Assembly (NCBI GenBank): GCA_023415035.1 | Contig: JAEZLX010000135.1 | Coordinates: 1 to 27,688 of the forward strand | Origin: Pseudomonadota bacterium | GTDB lineage: Bacteria; Pseudomonadota; Gammaproteobacteria; Burkholderiales; Burkholderiaceae_C | Direction: 5' to 3' | Length of the DNA stretch: 27,688 nt | In this document: positions 1-8,332 of the stretch, piece after piece | Numbering within the stretch: position 1 is the first letter of the stretch | Layout of the letters: each line of letters begins with the position of its first letter | Position numbers and translations under genes: made by a program | Notes under the pieces: model-generated | What the model was told of the DNA's origin: nothing | The model's input: only the letters and a program-made list of their open reading frames with translations | Databases searched by the model: none

Positions 1-396
1 GCCATGCGCCAGGCCGGCCTGGCGCCGGGAGATGTGGACTATGTGAACGCCCACGGCACGGCAACAATCGAAGGCGACCCGGTCGAGGCAGCGGCGCTGC
101 GCGAGGTGTTCGGCCCGCATGCCGCCACATTGCCGGTGAGTGCCACCAAGTCGATGCACGGTCACCTGCTGGGCGCGGCCGGCGCGATCGAGGCGTTGGT
201 GACGATCCTGGCGCTGGCCCGCCAATCCATCCCCCCCACGGCGCATCTGGCCGGGCGGCTCGATCCTGCCTGCGAGGGTCTGGATCACGTGCTGGAGGGC
301 CGTGCCGGCGTGCGGATGCGCGCCGCGCTGTCCAACTCGTTCGCGTTCGGAGGCAGCAATGCCGTGCTCGCGTTCCGCGCCGCCCAGCCCCACTGA
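1..396 (+). CDS. beta-ketoacyl-ACP synthase, C-terminal part (5' end outside window)
   Basis: This is the last 131 codons of a FabF-like ketosynthase that enters the window already in frame. It would perform decarboxylative Claisen condensation of an acyl chain with malonyl-ACP. The visible part carries the second and third catalytic signatures: the HGTAT histidine motif, the KSMHGHLLGAAG histidine region, and the glycine-rich NSFAFGGSN end. The nucleophilic cysteine lies upstream of the window, so activity cannot be judged. The acyl carrier protein starts 20 bp downstream. By position before the carrier protein and AMP ligase it may be the ApeR-type homodimeric ketosynthase of aryl-polyene clusters, but this assignment is inferred. 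Confidence 0.9.
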   Translation, partial: AMRQAGLAPGDVDYVNAHGTATIEGDPVEAAALREVFGPHAATLPVSATKSMHGHLLGAAGAIEALVTILALARQSIPPTAHLAGRLDPACEGLDHVLEGRAGVRMRAALSNSFAFGGSNAVLAFRAAQPH

Positions 397-416
397 ACAA
401 TTCCGACTGAACGAAC

Positions 417-701
417 ATGACGCAAGCATCCAACTTCCCGTCCGCCGATCAACTCCTGCCCGAAGTGGCGGCCCTGATCGTGGAGGCGCTCAACCTCGAG
501 GTCCAGCCGGAAGAGATCGTTCCCGATGACCCGCTCTATGGCGAGGGTCTCGGGCTCGATTCGATCGACATGCTGGAAATCGCGCTCGTGGTGTCCAAGC
601 GCTACGGCTTCCAGCTCAAGTCGGACAACGAGAACAACCAGAAGATCTTCGCCTCGCTTCGCGCGCTGTGCGAGCACATCGCCGCGAACCGGACGCAGTG
701 A
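417..701 (+). CDS. acyl carrier protein of the polyene cluster
   Basis: A 94-residue carrier protein that should hold the growing aryl-polyene chain on phosphopantetheine. The attachment motif LGLDSIDMLEI is present with the modified serine at Ser49, and the surrounding acidic helical pattern is typical of type II ACPs. It follows the ketosynthase by 20 bp and precedes the COG4648 membrane protein by 22 bp. Described E. coli-type aryl-polyene clusters have two carrier proteins (ApeE and ApeF). Only one is visible here, and a second may lie upstream of the window. Confidence 0.93.
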   Translation: MTQASNFPSADQLLPEVAALIVEALNLEVQPEEIVPDDPLYGEGLGLDSIDMLEIALVVSKRYGFQLKSDNENNQKIFASLRALCEHIAANRTQ

Positions 702-723
702 CCCCGTCAGGATTTCCCCGGTG

Positions 724-1404
724 ATGAACAAACGCCGCGCGGACGGAGCCAAGGCCCTGCTGGCGGTGCTGCTCGTCGTGGGGTGGACGGCTTCGGCCCA
801 TCTGGCCAGCTCCGGCATCGGACCGGCCGACCTGCATACCGTTGTGGCGGTCGCGCCGCTGCTGGTTGCCGCACTGACCATCCTGTGGCAGACTCCGCTG
901 CGCGGTGCGGCGGGATGGTGCGTGATGCTGGGTCTGGCGGGTTTGCTGGCCTGGCACTGGACGTGGCTCAGGGGCAACCTGCCGTGGCTTTACTATCTGC
1001 AGCACCTGGGCTCGCACATGGCGCTGGCGGCCTGGTTTGGCCGCTCGCTGATGGCCGGCCGCGAACCGGTTGTGACCGGCATGGCACGCATGATCTTCGG
1101 GGATGGCCTCTCCGAGCGAAAGCGGCGGTACACGCGGCAGGTGACCCGGGCCTGGACGGCGTTTTTCATCGTCAACGCGCTGGTGTCCACGCTGCTGTTC
1201 GCCTTCGCGCCCACCGAACTCTGGTCCTGGCACGCCAACGTGCTGACCGGGCCGCTGATCGCCCTGGTGTTCCTGGTCGAGGCGCTGGTGCGCCGCTGCG
1301 TCCTGCCACCTGAGGAACGCCCCGGCGTGGCGGAGGTGATGCAGGCCTGGCGTGCCCGGCAGCACCAGGAGCGTGATATCACCGCGGGGCCTACCCATCC
1401 ATGA
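724..1404 (+). CDS. COG4648-family (ApeG-like) integral membrane protein
   Basis: A 226-residue protein with about six hydrophobic segments, for example near residues 9-28, 37-55, 62-82, 87-108, 146-163 and 176-197, so it is an inner-membrane protein. The family regularly sits between the carrier protein and the AMP ligase in aryl-polyene and xanthomonadin clusters, and its biochemical role is not established. The frame stays open upstream into the carrier-protein gene, but ATG 724 is chosen because an earlier start would overlap the carrier protein extensively. A GTG at 721 is an alternative. Its stop overlaps the next start by 4 bp (ATGA). Confidence 0.82.
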   Translation: MNKRRADGAKALLAVLLVVGWTASAHLASSGIGPADLHTVVAVAPLLVAALTILWQTPLRGAAGWCVMLGLAGLLAWHWTWLRGNLPWLYYLQHLGSHMALAAWFGRSLMAGREPVVTGMARMIFGDGLSERKRRYTRQVTRAWTAFFIVNALVSTLLFAFAPTELWSWHANVLTGPLIALVFLVEALVRRCVLPPEERPGVAEVMQAWRARQHQERDITAGPTHP

Positions 1405-2777
1405 CGCACGCATTGCCCCTGATCAGCGGACGCTCCGCCTCGGACCTGTTTGCGTGGCGGCCGGACGGACCGGTCACCGTCGGGCAGTACCTGGGCGACG
1501 TGCAGGCGCTGGCTGGCTGGCTGCCGTCGGGCCGCTGGGTCATCAACCTGTGTGAGGACCGCTACCGCTTCGCCGTCTTGCTGGGGGCCTGCGCTGTCAC
1601 CAAGCGGGTGAGCCTGCAGCCGTCCTCCCAGAGCCTTGAGACCCTGCAACAGCTGGCGCAGGAGCATGAAGGTGCCTTTGTACTGAGCGATGCCGATGTC
1701 GGCGCTGAATTGCCGGGTTTGCCCGTGCTCCGCTGGCCGGTGCTGGCCGATCTGCCGCGTGAGGCCGGGACGGGTGACCAAGTGCCAGCCATCCCTGCCG
1801 ACCAGGTGGTGGCGATCCTGTTCACATCCGGCTCGACAGGGAGGCCGCAGCCGCACGCCAAGAGCTGGGGGCGGCTGGTGGCCAACGGGCGTGCCGAGGC
1901 CGAGGCGCTGGGCATCGCGGACCAGCCACACGTGTTGGTGGGCACCGTGCCCGTACAGCACAGCTACGGCTTCGAGTCTACGTTTTTGCTGGCGCTGCAC
2001 GGCGGGTGCACGTTCTGGTCCGGCAAGCCCTTCTATCCGCAGGATCTGGCCGAGGCGCTTGCCGCGGTGCCGCGGCCGCGTCTGGTGGTGACGACACCGT
2101 ACCACCTCTCCAACTTCATGGCTGCCGATGTACCGCTGCCACCGGTGGACCGTTGGCTGTCCGCAACGGCGCCGCTGAGCGAGGAGCTGGCACGGCGGGT
2201 CGAGGATATGTCCGGCGCACCGGTTCACGAAATCTACGGCTCGACCGAATCCTCGCAGCTGGCGACGCGCCGCACGACGCAAGGTACGGTCTGGACCCTG
2301 ATGCCCGGCGTGCGGCTGGAGCAGGAGGGCGACACGACCTACGCCGTCGATGGTCACGTCGAGCGCCGCGTGGCGCTGTCGGATGTCATCGGTCTGCAAC
2401 CCGAACCGGGCTGCTTCGTGCTCCACGGACGCCATGCCGACATGGTCAACCTGGCGGGCAAGCGCACCTCGCTGGCCTACCTGAATCACCAGCTGTGCGA
2501 GATCGACGGTGTGCGCGATGGCGCCTTCTTCCTGCCGCGTGAGGACAGCGAATCTCGTGTCGCGCGCTTGGTGGCGTTCGCGGTGGCCGAGCCAGGGTGC
2601 TCCCGGGCCGACCTGATGGCGGCATTGCGCCGGCGCATCGACCCGATCTTCCTGCCGCGGCCCCTGGTGCTGGTGCCGGCGCTGCCGCGCAACCAGACGG
2701 GCAAGATCCTGCGGGAGACGCTGGAGCAACTGTACGCGGCCCATGTGGCCGGGCGAGGAGGGCAGGATGGACGCTGA
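1401..2777 (+). CDS. AMP-dependent acyl/aryl acid ligase (ApeH-like)
   Basis: A 458-residue member of the acyl-adenylate-forming superfamily. It is proposed to activate an aryl or acyl acid starter with ATP and pass it to the carrier protein. Visible motifs are the P-loop-like FTSGSTGRPQPHAKSW near residues 140-155, the YGSTESS motif at 279-285, the GRHADMVNLAGKR region near 344-356, and the C-terminal NQTGKIL with the predicted catalytic Lys435. It is shorter than typical 500-550 residue CoA ligases, as is usual for cluster-bound ligases of this type. It overlaps the upstream gene by 4 bp and the downstream dehydratase by 11 bp. The substrate is inferred from context only. Confidence 0.88.
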   Translation: MTHALPLISGRSASDLFAWRPDGPVTVGQYLGDVQALAGWLPSGRWVINLCEDRYRFAVLLGACAVTKRVSLQPSSQSLETLQQLAQEHEGAFVLSDADVGAELPGLPVLRWPVLADLPREAGTGDQVPAIPADQVVAILFTSGSTGRPQPHAKSWGRLVANGRAEAEALGIADQPHVLVGTVPVQHSYGFESTFLLALHGGCTFWSGKPFYPQDLAEALAAVPRPRLVVTTPYHLSNFMAADVPLPPVDRWLSATAPLSEELARRVEDMSGAPVHEIYGSTESSQLATRRTTQGTVWTLMPGVRLEQEGDTTYAVDGHVERRVALSDVIGLQPEPGCFVLHGRHADMVNLAGKRTSLAYLNHQLCEIDGVRDGAFFLPREDSESRVARLVAFAVAEPGCSRADLMAALRRRIDPIFLPRPLVLVPALPRNQTGKILRETLEQLYAAHVAGRGGQDGR

Positions 2778-3063
2778 CACCTGGACCGTGCCTGCGGATC
2801 ATCCTGCCTTCGCGGGACATTTCCCGGGACGACCCATCGTGCCAGGCGTGGTGCTGCTGGACTGGGCGATCGGACGTGCACGCCTGTGGCGGCCTGATGC
2901 CCGCAGCTGCACAGTGGTGCAGGCCAAGTTCCTGCGCCCTGTGGGCCCTGGTGCGCAGCTGGCACTGACGCTGACCCCGACGCCGCGCGGCGCGCTGGGC
3001 TTCGAGATTGGCGAAGCTGGCGAGGTGGTGGCCAGTGGCGTGCTGCAGAGCGAAGGCGCATGA
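2767..3063 (+). CDS. short hotdog-fold dehydratase (ApeI-like)
   Basis: A 98-residue hotdog protein related to the FabA/FabZ and ApeI dehydratases. The motif HPAFAGHFPGRPIVPGVVLLDWA holds the expected active-site histidine at His18. The predicted job is removal of water from beta-hydroxyacyl-ACP during polyene extension. ATG 2767 is preferred over an in-frame ATG at 2743 because a strong AGGAGG-like ribosome site lies just before it and the longer start would overlap the ligase by 35 bp. The next gene starts inside its stop codon (ATGA). Confidence 0.85.
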   Translation: MDADTWTVPADHPAFAGHFPGRPIVPGVVLLDWAIGRARLWRPDARSCTVVQAKFLRPVGPGAQLALTLTPTPRGALGFEIGEAGEVVASGVLQSEGA

Positions 3064-3971
3064 CGAAGGCGGCACACGGCGACTGGCGACAGCAGAAGGA
3101 GCGCAGCCATCCCTGGATGCTGCACCTGATGGTGGCCATCTCACGCCTGTTCGGCCGCCGTATCGGGCGTATTGTGCTGTACGGCATTGCCGCCTATTTC
3201 ACCGCGTTTGCGACGGTGGCGCGACGTGCCAGCCGCGACTATCTGCAGCGGGTGACGGGCCGACCGGCAACGCTGGGCGAGGTGTTTCGGCATGTGCTCA
3301 GCTTTGCCTCCACCGTGCACGACCGGGTGTTCCTGCTGGGCAAGGGCAGCCACGGCCTGCAGGTCGAAGTACAGGGTGCGGAGGCCTTGCAGGCGGCCTG
3401 CGCCGATGGTCAGGGTGTGCTGCTCATGGGGGCACACCTGGGCAGCTTCGAGGTGCTTCGGGTCATGGGCCAGGAGCGCGGCGGCATGCGGGTGGCGATG
3501 GTCATGTACGAGGAGAATGCCCGCAAGGTCAACGAGGCCCTGCGCGCCATCAACCCGGATGCGGTGCAAGATATTATCCCGCTGGGCCGGATGGACTCCA
3601 TGCTGGCCGTCAAGGACCGGCTGTCCGAGGGTTGTCTGGTCGGCATCCTGGCCGACCGGCGTCTGAACGCCGACGACGATGATGTCGTGTCCCTGCCGTT
3701 TCTCGGCGACAATGCTCGCTTTCCGGCCGGGCCCTGGCGCCTGGCCATGCTGCTGCGCAGGCCCGTGTTTTTCATGGCTGGGCTGTACCTCGGCGGCAAC
3801 CGGTATCAGGTGCGCTTCGAGCCGCTGGCCGATTTTTCACAGGTGCCACGCGCCCGGCGGCAGGCGGCCATGGACGATGCCATGCAGTCCTACGTGGGCA
3901 CGCTGGAGCGTCTGGCGCGCGAGGCCCCGTACAACTGGTTCAATTTCTTCGACTTCTGGCATCAGCAATGA
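3060..3971 (+). CDS. LPLAT-superfamily acyltransferase (COG4261-like)
   Basis: A 303-residue predicted acyltransferase related to the LpxL/HtrB group and COG4261. The HX4E catalytic motif is HLGSFE (His126 to Glu131), followed by an ILADR segment and a GPWRLAMLLRRPVFF hydrophobic stretch typical of the family. A hydrophobic N-terminal segment (about residues 20-50) suggests inner-membrane association. In aryl-polyene clusters this family, sometimes fused to a glycosyltransferase, is thought to help attach the polyene to a lipid. Here the glycosyltransferase is a separate gene on the opposite strand. Both neighbours overlap by 4 bp. Confidence 0.87.
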   Translation: MTKAAHGDWRQQKERSHPWMLHLMVAISRLFGRRIGRIVLYGIAAYFTAFATVARRASRDYLQRVTGRPATLGEVFRHVLSFASTVHDRVFLLGKGSHGLQVEVQGAEALQAACADGQGVLLMGAHLGSFEVLRVMGQERGGMRVAMVMYEENARKVNEALRAINPDAVQDIIPLGRMDSMLAVKDRLSEGCLVGILADRRLNADDDDVVSLPFLGDNARFPAGPWRLAMLLRRPVFFMAGLYLGGNRYQVRFEPLADFSQVPRARRQAAMDDAMQSYVGTLERLAREAPYNWFNFFDFWHQQ

Positions 3972-4537
3972 ACTTCCGACGCTTACTGGTCCTGCTGCTG
4001 GCCGGCGTGTCGATGGCGGCGCAGGCGGCCTTCGACATCGACACCCTTATGCAGGACCTCGCCCGGCACACTGGCGGCAAGGCGCGCTTCGTCGAGACGC
4101 GCACGATGGCTGTGCTCGACCGGCCGGTGGTGTCCACCGGCGAAATGCTCTACCAGCCGCCCAGCCGCCTGGAAAAACGCACCCTGAAGCCGCAGCTGGA
4201 AGAGATGATCCTCGACGGCGACCGGCTGACGATGATCACGCTCAACCGCCGCATGACCATCAATGTGGCCAGCCGCCCCGAGGCGCAGGCCTTCGTGGAA
4301 AGCATCCGCAGCACCCTCTCGGGTGACCGCCGTGCGCTGGAGAAATACTACCGTCTCGAGGTGTCGGGTGCGCCGCAGGCCTGGTCGCTGACGCTGACGC
4401 CCGTGGACAGTGCCGTCGCGGCCCTGATCCGCTACATCACGGTGTCCGGCAATGGCAACCAGGTGCGCCGCATCGATTACATCCAGGCCGACGGGGACCG
4501 CTCGGTGCTGGATATCGAGCCGGTCGAAGGGTCATGA
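3968..4537 (+). CDS. LolA-like periplasmic carrier protein (ApeL-like)
   Basis: A 189-residue exported protein of the LolA-related family found in aryl-polyene clusters. The N-terminus is a clear signal peptide (MNFRR followed by a leucine-rich core), with a likely cleavage after AQA at residue 20. The mature part has the beta-rich pattern of LolA proteins, including an early KARFVETRTMAVL strand. By analogy it would chaperone the lipid-linked polyene across the periplasm. It sits between the acyltransferase and the MMPL exporter with 4-bp overlaps on both sides, which supports a joint transport role. Confidence 0.86.
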   Translation: MNFRRLLVLLLAGVSMAAQAAFDIDTLMQDLARHTGGKARFVETRTMAVLDRPVVSTGEMLYQPPSRLEKRTLKPQLEEMILDGDRLTMITLNRRMTINVASRPEAQAFVESIRSTLSGDRRALEKYYRLEVSGAPQAWSLTLTPVDSAVAALIRYITVSGNGNQVRRIDYIQADGDRSVLDIEPVEGS

Positions 4538-6882
4538 AGCTCACTCCCCTGAAGGCTTTCGCGTTGTGGCTGGTGGCCGTGACGGCGGGCGTGGCCTGGA
4601 TCGTTTTCCAGGGCCGTTTCACGGCGGACATGTCCTTCTTCCTGCCCTCGGATCCAAGCCCACAGCAGCAGGTGCTGGTCGAGCAGATGAAGGACGGCAG
4701 CGTCTCGCGGCTGCTGATGATCGGCATCGAGGGGGGCACCGAGGACGACCGGGCCGAGGCCTCTGTCGCACTGCGCGAGGCGCTGGCTGACAGCGGCCTG
4801 TTCGTTTCGGTGCAGAACGGCGAGGCCGACGGGCTTGAGGCCGAGCGCGAGTTCCTGCTGCGCTACCGCTACCACCTCAGCCCGGCGATGACGCCGCAGC
4901 GCTTTACGGCCGACGGGCTGCGCGAGGCTGTCAACCGCGCCATCGGTGTGGCGGTCTCGCCCGTGGGTTTCCTGTTCAAGCCCTATCTGCTGCAGGACCC
5001 GACGGGAGAGATGATCGAGATCCTCTCGCAGCTGCATCCGGGCAGCGAGCCCGATACCCGGGCGGGCGTCTGGGTGTCGCGTGACGGGCAGCGGGCCCTG
5101 CTGCTGGCCCAGACACGCGCCGCGGGCGCGGATACGGACGGGCAGGCACAGGCGATTGCTGCCGTACGCGATCGCTTCGCCGAAGTGCGGCAACAGCCGT
5201 CGATGGCATCGCTGTCGCTGACGCTGTCGGGGCCGGGCACGTTTGCCGTGCAGTCGCGCGAGGACATCCGCTCGGCCATCGAGCGCATCTCGCTGATCAG
5301 CTCGATCGGCATCGGCCTGCTGCTGCTGTGGATCTACCGCTCGCCCCGCATGATGGCCCTTGGCGTGATGCCGGTGGTGGCCGGCACCGTCGCGGCCATC
5401 GTGGCCGTGTCCGTGGTGTTCGGGACGGTGCACGGCATCACCGTGGGTTTCGGCGCCGCGCTGATCGGCGAGTCGGTCGACTACGCCATCTATTTCTTCG
5501 TGCAGTCCGGGCGGGTCGGCCTGCAGGCCTGGCGCGACACCTTCTGGCCGACCATCCGGCTGGGGGTTCTCACGTCCATCGCGGGCTTTGGTGTCATGCT
5601 CCTCGCGGGTTTCCCCGGGCTGGCACAACTGGGTGTGTACGCGCTGTCGGGCATCGCCGTGGCCGCGCTGGTCACGCGTTTCATCCTGCCGGTGGTGGCC
5701 GGTGACCGGCACGAGATCCCGCCGCCTGGCGTGATCGCCCAGACCTCGCTGAACTGGCTCGGCCATGCCTGGCGGCTGCGCTGGCCGGCCCTCGTCGTGA
5801 CGGCGATTGCCCTGGTGTATCTGGTCCAGCATCGCGACAGCCTGTGGAGCACGAACCTGTCCACCCTCTCGACGGTGAACGAGGCCGATGCGCTCAACGA
5901 TGCCCGCCTGCGCGCCGATTTGGGGGCGCCCGATGCGCGCTACATGGTCATGGTCTCGGCGCCGGAGCGCGAGCAGGCGCTGCAGGCTGCAGAAACCGCC
6001 GCACGGCGCCTCGACCGGCTGGTGGCGGACGGCGCCATCGGTGGCTACGACACGCCCACACGCTTCCTGCCCAGCGAAGCCACCCAGCGCCGCCACCTGG
6101 CCGCGTTGCCGGATCGTGGTGAACTGCAGGAGCGCCTGTTGCTGGCCTTGCAGGACGCCCCGCTGTCGGCCGACCGCCTGCAGCCATTCCTGGAGGCGGC
6201 GGAGGCTGCGAGGCAGGCGCCGGTCCTGGCGCGTCCCGACCTGGAGGGCACCGCGATGGCCCTGGCGGTGGACTCCATGATGTCGCAAGGCGCCGATGGC
6301 CGGTGGAACATCGTGATGCCGCTCAGGCCCACTGTCTCGGGTGGCGCGGACATTCCCGTTGACGCGGTGCGCCAGGCGCTGGAAGGGACGGATGCCCTGT
6401 TCATCGACCTGAAGCAGGAGTTCGAGACTTTGTACGCCGGCTACCTGCAGCAGGCGGTGGTCCTGGCGCTCGGTGGCGTGTTCGCCATCACGGCCATGCT
6501 GGCCGTCACCATGCGCTCGTGGCTGCGGCTGACCCGCATGATGGCGACGCTGGTCATGACGGTGGCCATCGTGATGGCCGTGCTGCATGCCCTGGGCACC
6601 GAGCTGAATCTGCTGCACCTGATCGGGTTGCTGCTGATCGTGGCCGTGGGGTCGAACTACACGCTGTTCTTCGACCAGATCGACGCCGATGGCGGTCTGG
6701 CCGTGGATGTCTGGTCGTCCATGAGCGTGGCGGTGGTCACCACGGTGATCGGCTTCGGCGCGCTGGCCACTTCCAATGTTCCGGTCCTCAAGGCCATGGG
6801 CACCACCGTGGCCCCGGGTGTGGTGATCGCCTTGCTGCTGTCGGCGGCGTTCATCGCGCCCAGGCGGGAGGCGACGGCGTGA
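4534..6882 (+). CDS. MMPL/RND-family exporter (ApeM-like)
   Basis: A 782-residue inner-membrane exporter with the two-fold layout of RND/MMPL proteins: one N-terminal membrane helix (about residues 5-25), a large periplasmic loop, a membrane bundle starting near residue 250, a second periplasmic domain, and a second bundle from about residue 640. The first bundle carries GESVDYAIYFF, where Asp is expected to couple to protons. The matching spot in the second bundle reads VGSNYTLFF, with Asn instead. It probably lifts the finished polyene lipid out of the inner membrane for the LolA-like partner. The GTG start of the next gene overlaps its stop. Confidence 0.9.
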   Translation: MKLTPLKAFALWLVAVTAGVAWIVFQGRFTADMSFFLPSDPSPQQQVLVEQMKDGSVSRLLMIGIEGGTEDDRAEASVALREALADSGLFVSVQNGEADGLEAEREFLLRYRYHLSPAMTPQRFTADGLREAVNRAIGVAVSPVGFLFKPYLLQDPTGEMIEILSQLHPGSEPDTRAGVWVSRDGQRALLLAQTRAAGADTDGQAQAIAAVRDRFAEVRQQPSMASLSLTLSGPGTFAVQSREDIRSAIERISLISSIGIGLLLLWIYRSPRMMALGVMPVVAGTVAAIVAVSVVFGTVHGITVGFGAALIGESVDYAIYFFVQSGRVGLQAWRDTFWPTIRLGVLTSIAGFGVMLLAGFPGLAQLGVYALSGIAVAALVTRFILPVVAGDRHEIPPPGVIAQTSLNWLGHAWRLRWPALVVTAIALVYLVQHRDSLWSTNLSTLSTVNEADALNDARLRADLGAPDARYMVMVSAPEREQALQAAETAARRLDRLVADGAIGGYDTPTRFLPSEATQRRHLAALPDRGELQERLLLALQDAPLSADRLQPFLEAAEAARQAPVLARPDLEGTAMALAVDSMMSQGADGRWNIVMPLRPTVSGGADIPVDAVRQALEGTDALFIDLKQEFETLYAGYLQQAVVLALGGVFAITAMLAVTMRSWLRLTRMMATLVMTVAIVMAVLHALGTELNLLHLIGLLLIVAVGSNYTLFFDQIDADGGLAVDVWSSMSVAVVTTVIGFGALATSNVPVLKAMGTTVAPGVVIALLLSAAFIAPRREATA

Positions 6883-7526
6883 GCCTGACCCCGCTGCATC
6901 TGCATGCGCAACCGTCCGGTGCGCTGGTGCTGTTGCCCGGCGCCCAGATGGGCGCGGCCGACATGGCGCAGGCCGGGTTGCCGCAGGTGCTGGCGTCTTC
7001 TGGCCTGCCGCTGGATCTGCAGGTGCCCGAGCTGACGCTGGACATGGCGTGCAGCGGAAACATGTTGCAGGTGCTGGCCCATGACATGCTGCCATCCCTG
7101 AGGTCGCGCTACGGTGTGTTGTGGCTCGGGGGCATCTCGCTCGGCGGGCTGCTGGCGCTGGCCCATGCCCAGCGCGATCCTGATGGGCTGGCAGGCCTGT
7201 GTCTTTTCGCGCCTTACCCGGGCAGCCGCCTCACGACCAATGCCATCGCGCGCGCGGGCGGACTCGATGCCTGGCAGCCTACGCCCGGGCAGATGGCCGA
7301 TGTGGAATTCCAGCTTTGGCAGGGCCTGCGTGACAGCCGGCCAGACCTGCCTGCCTTCGTCGGCCTCGGCCGCGAGGACCGGTTTGCCGGCCCCATGCGG
7401 GAGATGGCCGCACGCCTGCCACAGGCCGAGGTGTGCGAGGTCGATGGCGGGCACGACTGGACCGCATGGCTTGCGCTCTGGCAACAATGCCTGAGCTGGC
7501 TGGCCGTGCGGGGAGGGGGTGCCTGA
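6879..7526 (+). CDS. alpha/beta hydrolase of the polyene cluster
   Basis: A 215-residue alpha/beta hydrolase starting with GTG inside the exporter stop codon (GTGA overlap). The catalytic triad is visible: the nucleophile elbow GISLGG with Ser87, GREDRF with Asp167 and GGHDW with His192. No signal peptide is seen, so it is probably cytoplasmic. It occupies a region where the E. coli-type cluster has thioesterase and lipoprotein genes, so it might release or proofread acyl-ACP intermediates. This role is inferred from position, and the natural ester or thioester substrate is unknown. The open frame continues upstream into the exporter, but that part is a shadow. Confidence 0.83.
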   Translation: MSLTPLHLHAQPSGALVLLPGAQMGAADMAQAGLPQVLASSGLPLDLQVPELTLDMACSGNMLQVLAHDMLPSLRSRYGVLWLGGISLGGLLALAHAQRDPDGLAGLCLFAPYPGSRLTTNAIARAGGLDAWQPTPGQMADVEFQLWQGLRDSRPDLPAFVGLGREDRFAGPMREMAARLPQAEVCEVDGGHDWTAWLALWQQCLSWLAVRGGGA

Positions 7527-8332
7527 TGGCGCGACGCTGGCAGCCGAGCGCTTTTCTGAAGGCGTCCGCCCTGTGCCACGGGGCGGCGCTGGCGGGTACG
7601 GCCATGAATCCCGCCGCCTGGCCCTGGGCCCTGGGGGCCGTGGCCGCCAACCACGCCCTCATCACCGCGGCTGGCCTGTTGCCGCGCACCTGCTGGCTGG
7701 GGCCGAACATCACGCGGCTGCCGCGTGCGCCCGGGTTGCAGGGGCGCGTGGCCATCACCATCGACGACGGTCCGGATTCGGAAGTGACGCCCCGCGTGCT
7801 CGACCTGCTTGACGAGCTGGGCCTGAAGGCCAGTTTTTTCCTGATCGGCCATCGTGCCGAGCGCGAACCCGTGCTGTGCCGGGCGATTGTCACGCGCGGG
7901 CATCGAGTCGAGAACCACGGCTACAGCCACTCGCACGCGCTGTCGCTGTTCGGTCCCGCGAAACTGCGCGCCGACATCTCCCGTGCCCAGGCGCTGCTGT
8001 CCGACATCAGCGGCCAGGCGCCGCGTTTCTTTCGTCCCACGGCCGGGCTGCGCAACCTGTTCCTGGAGCCGGTGCTGTGTGGCCTCGACCTGCAACTGGC
8101 GGCCTGGACCCGGCGTGGCTACGACACGCGCCAGCCCGACCCTGGCATCGTCCTTGACCGGCTCACACGCGGGCTGGCCGACGGCGACATCCTGCTGCTG
8201 CACGACGGCCACGCCGCCCGCGATGCCCAGGGCCAGCCCGTGCTGCTCTCCGTGCTGTCCACGCTGGCACAGCAGCTGCGTGCGCGTCACCTGACTGCCG
8301 TCACCCTTCATCAAGCGATCGATCCTGCATGA
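7526..8332 (+). CDS. NodB-type polysaccharide deacetylase, membrane-associated
   Basis: A 268-residue carbohydrate esterase family 4-like protein. Motif 1 is TIDDGPD with Asp80 and Asp81, motif 2 is NHGYSH with metal-binding His131 and His135, motif 3 is RFFRPTAG in place of the usual RPPYG, and LLLHDGH near the C-terminus supplies the late histidine. Two hydrophobic stretches before residue 55 suggest a membrane anchor. The substrate is unlikely to be cell-wall polymer given the location inside a pigment operon. Deacetylation of a glycosylated or acylated polyene lipid is one possibility, but this is inference. It overlaps both neighbours by 1 to 4 bp. Confidence 0.87.
   Translation: MARRWQPSAFLKASALCHGAALAGTAMNPAAWPWALGAVAANHALITAAGLLPRTCWLGPNITRLPRAPGLQGRVAITIDDGPDSEVTPRVLDLLDELGLKASFFLIGHRAEREPVLCRAIVTRGHRVENHGYSHSHALSLFGPAKLRADISRAQALLSDISGQAPRFFRPTAGLRNLFLEPVLCGLDLQLAAWTRRGYDTRQPDPGIVLDRLTRGLADGDILLLHDGHAARDAQGQPVLLSVLSTLAQQLRARHLTAVTLHQAIDPA

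Noticed and set aside
993..2780. Reading frame of 595 codons on the minus strand opposite the membrane protein and AMP ligase
   Set aside because: It has no recognisable domain and lies antisense to coupled genes with clear motifs.
4477..7095. Reading frame of 872 codons on the minus strand opposite the MMPL exporter
   Set aside because: The product is rich in Arg, His and Gln with no motifs, and the plus-strand exporter is clearly real. It is a shadow caused by GC-rich third positions.
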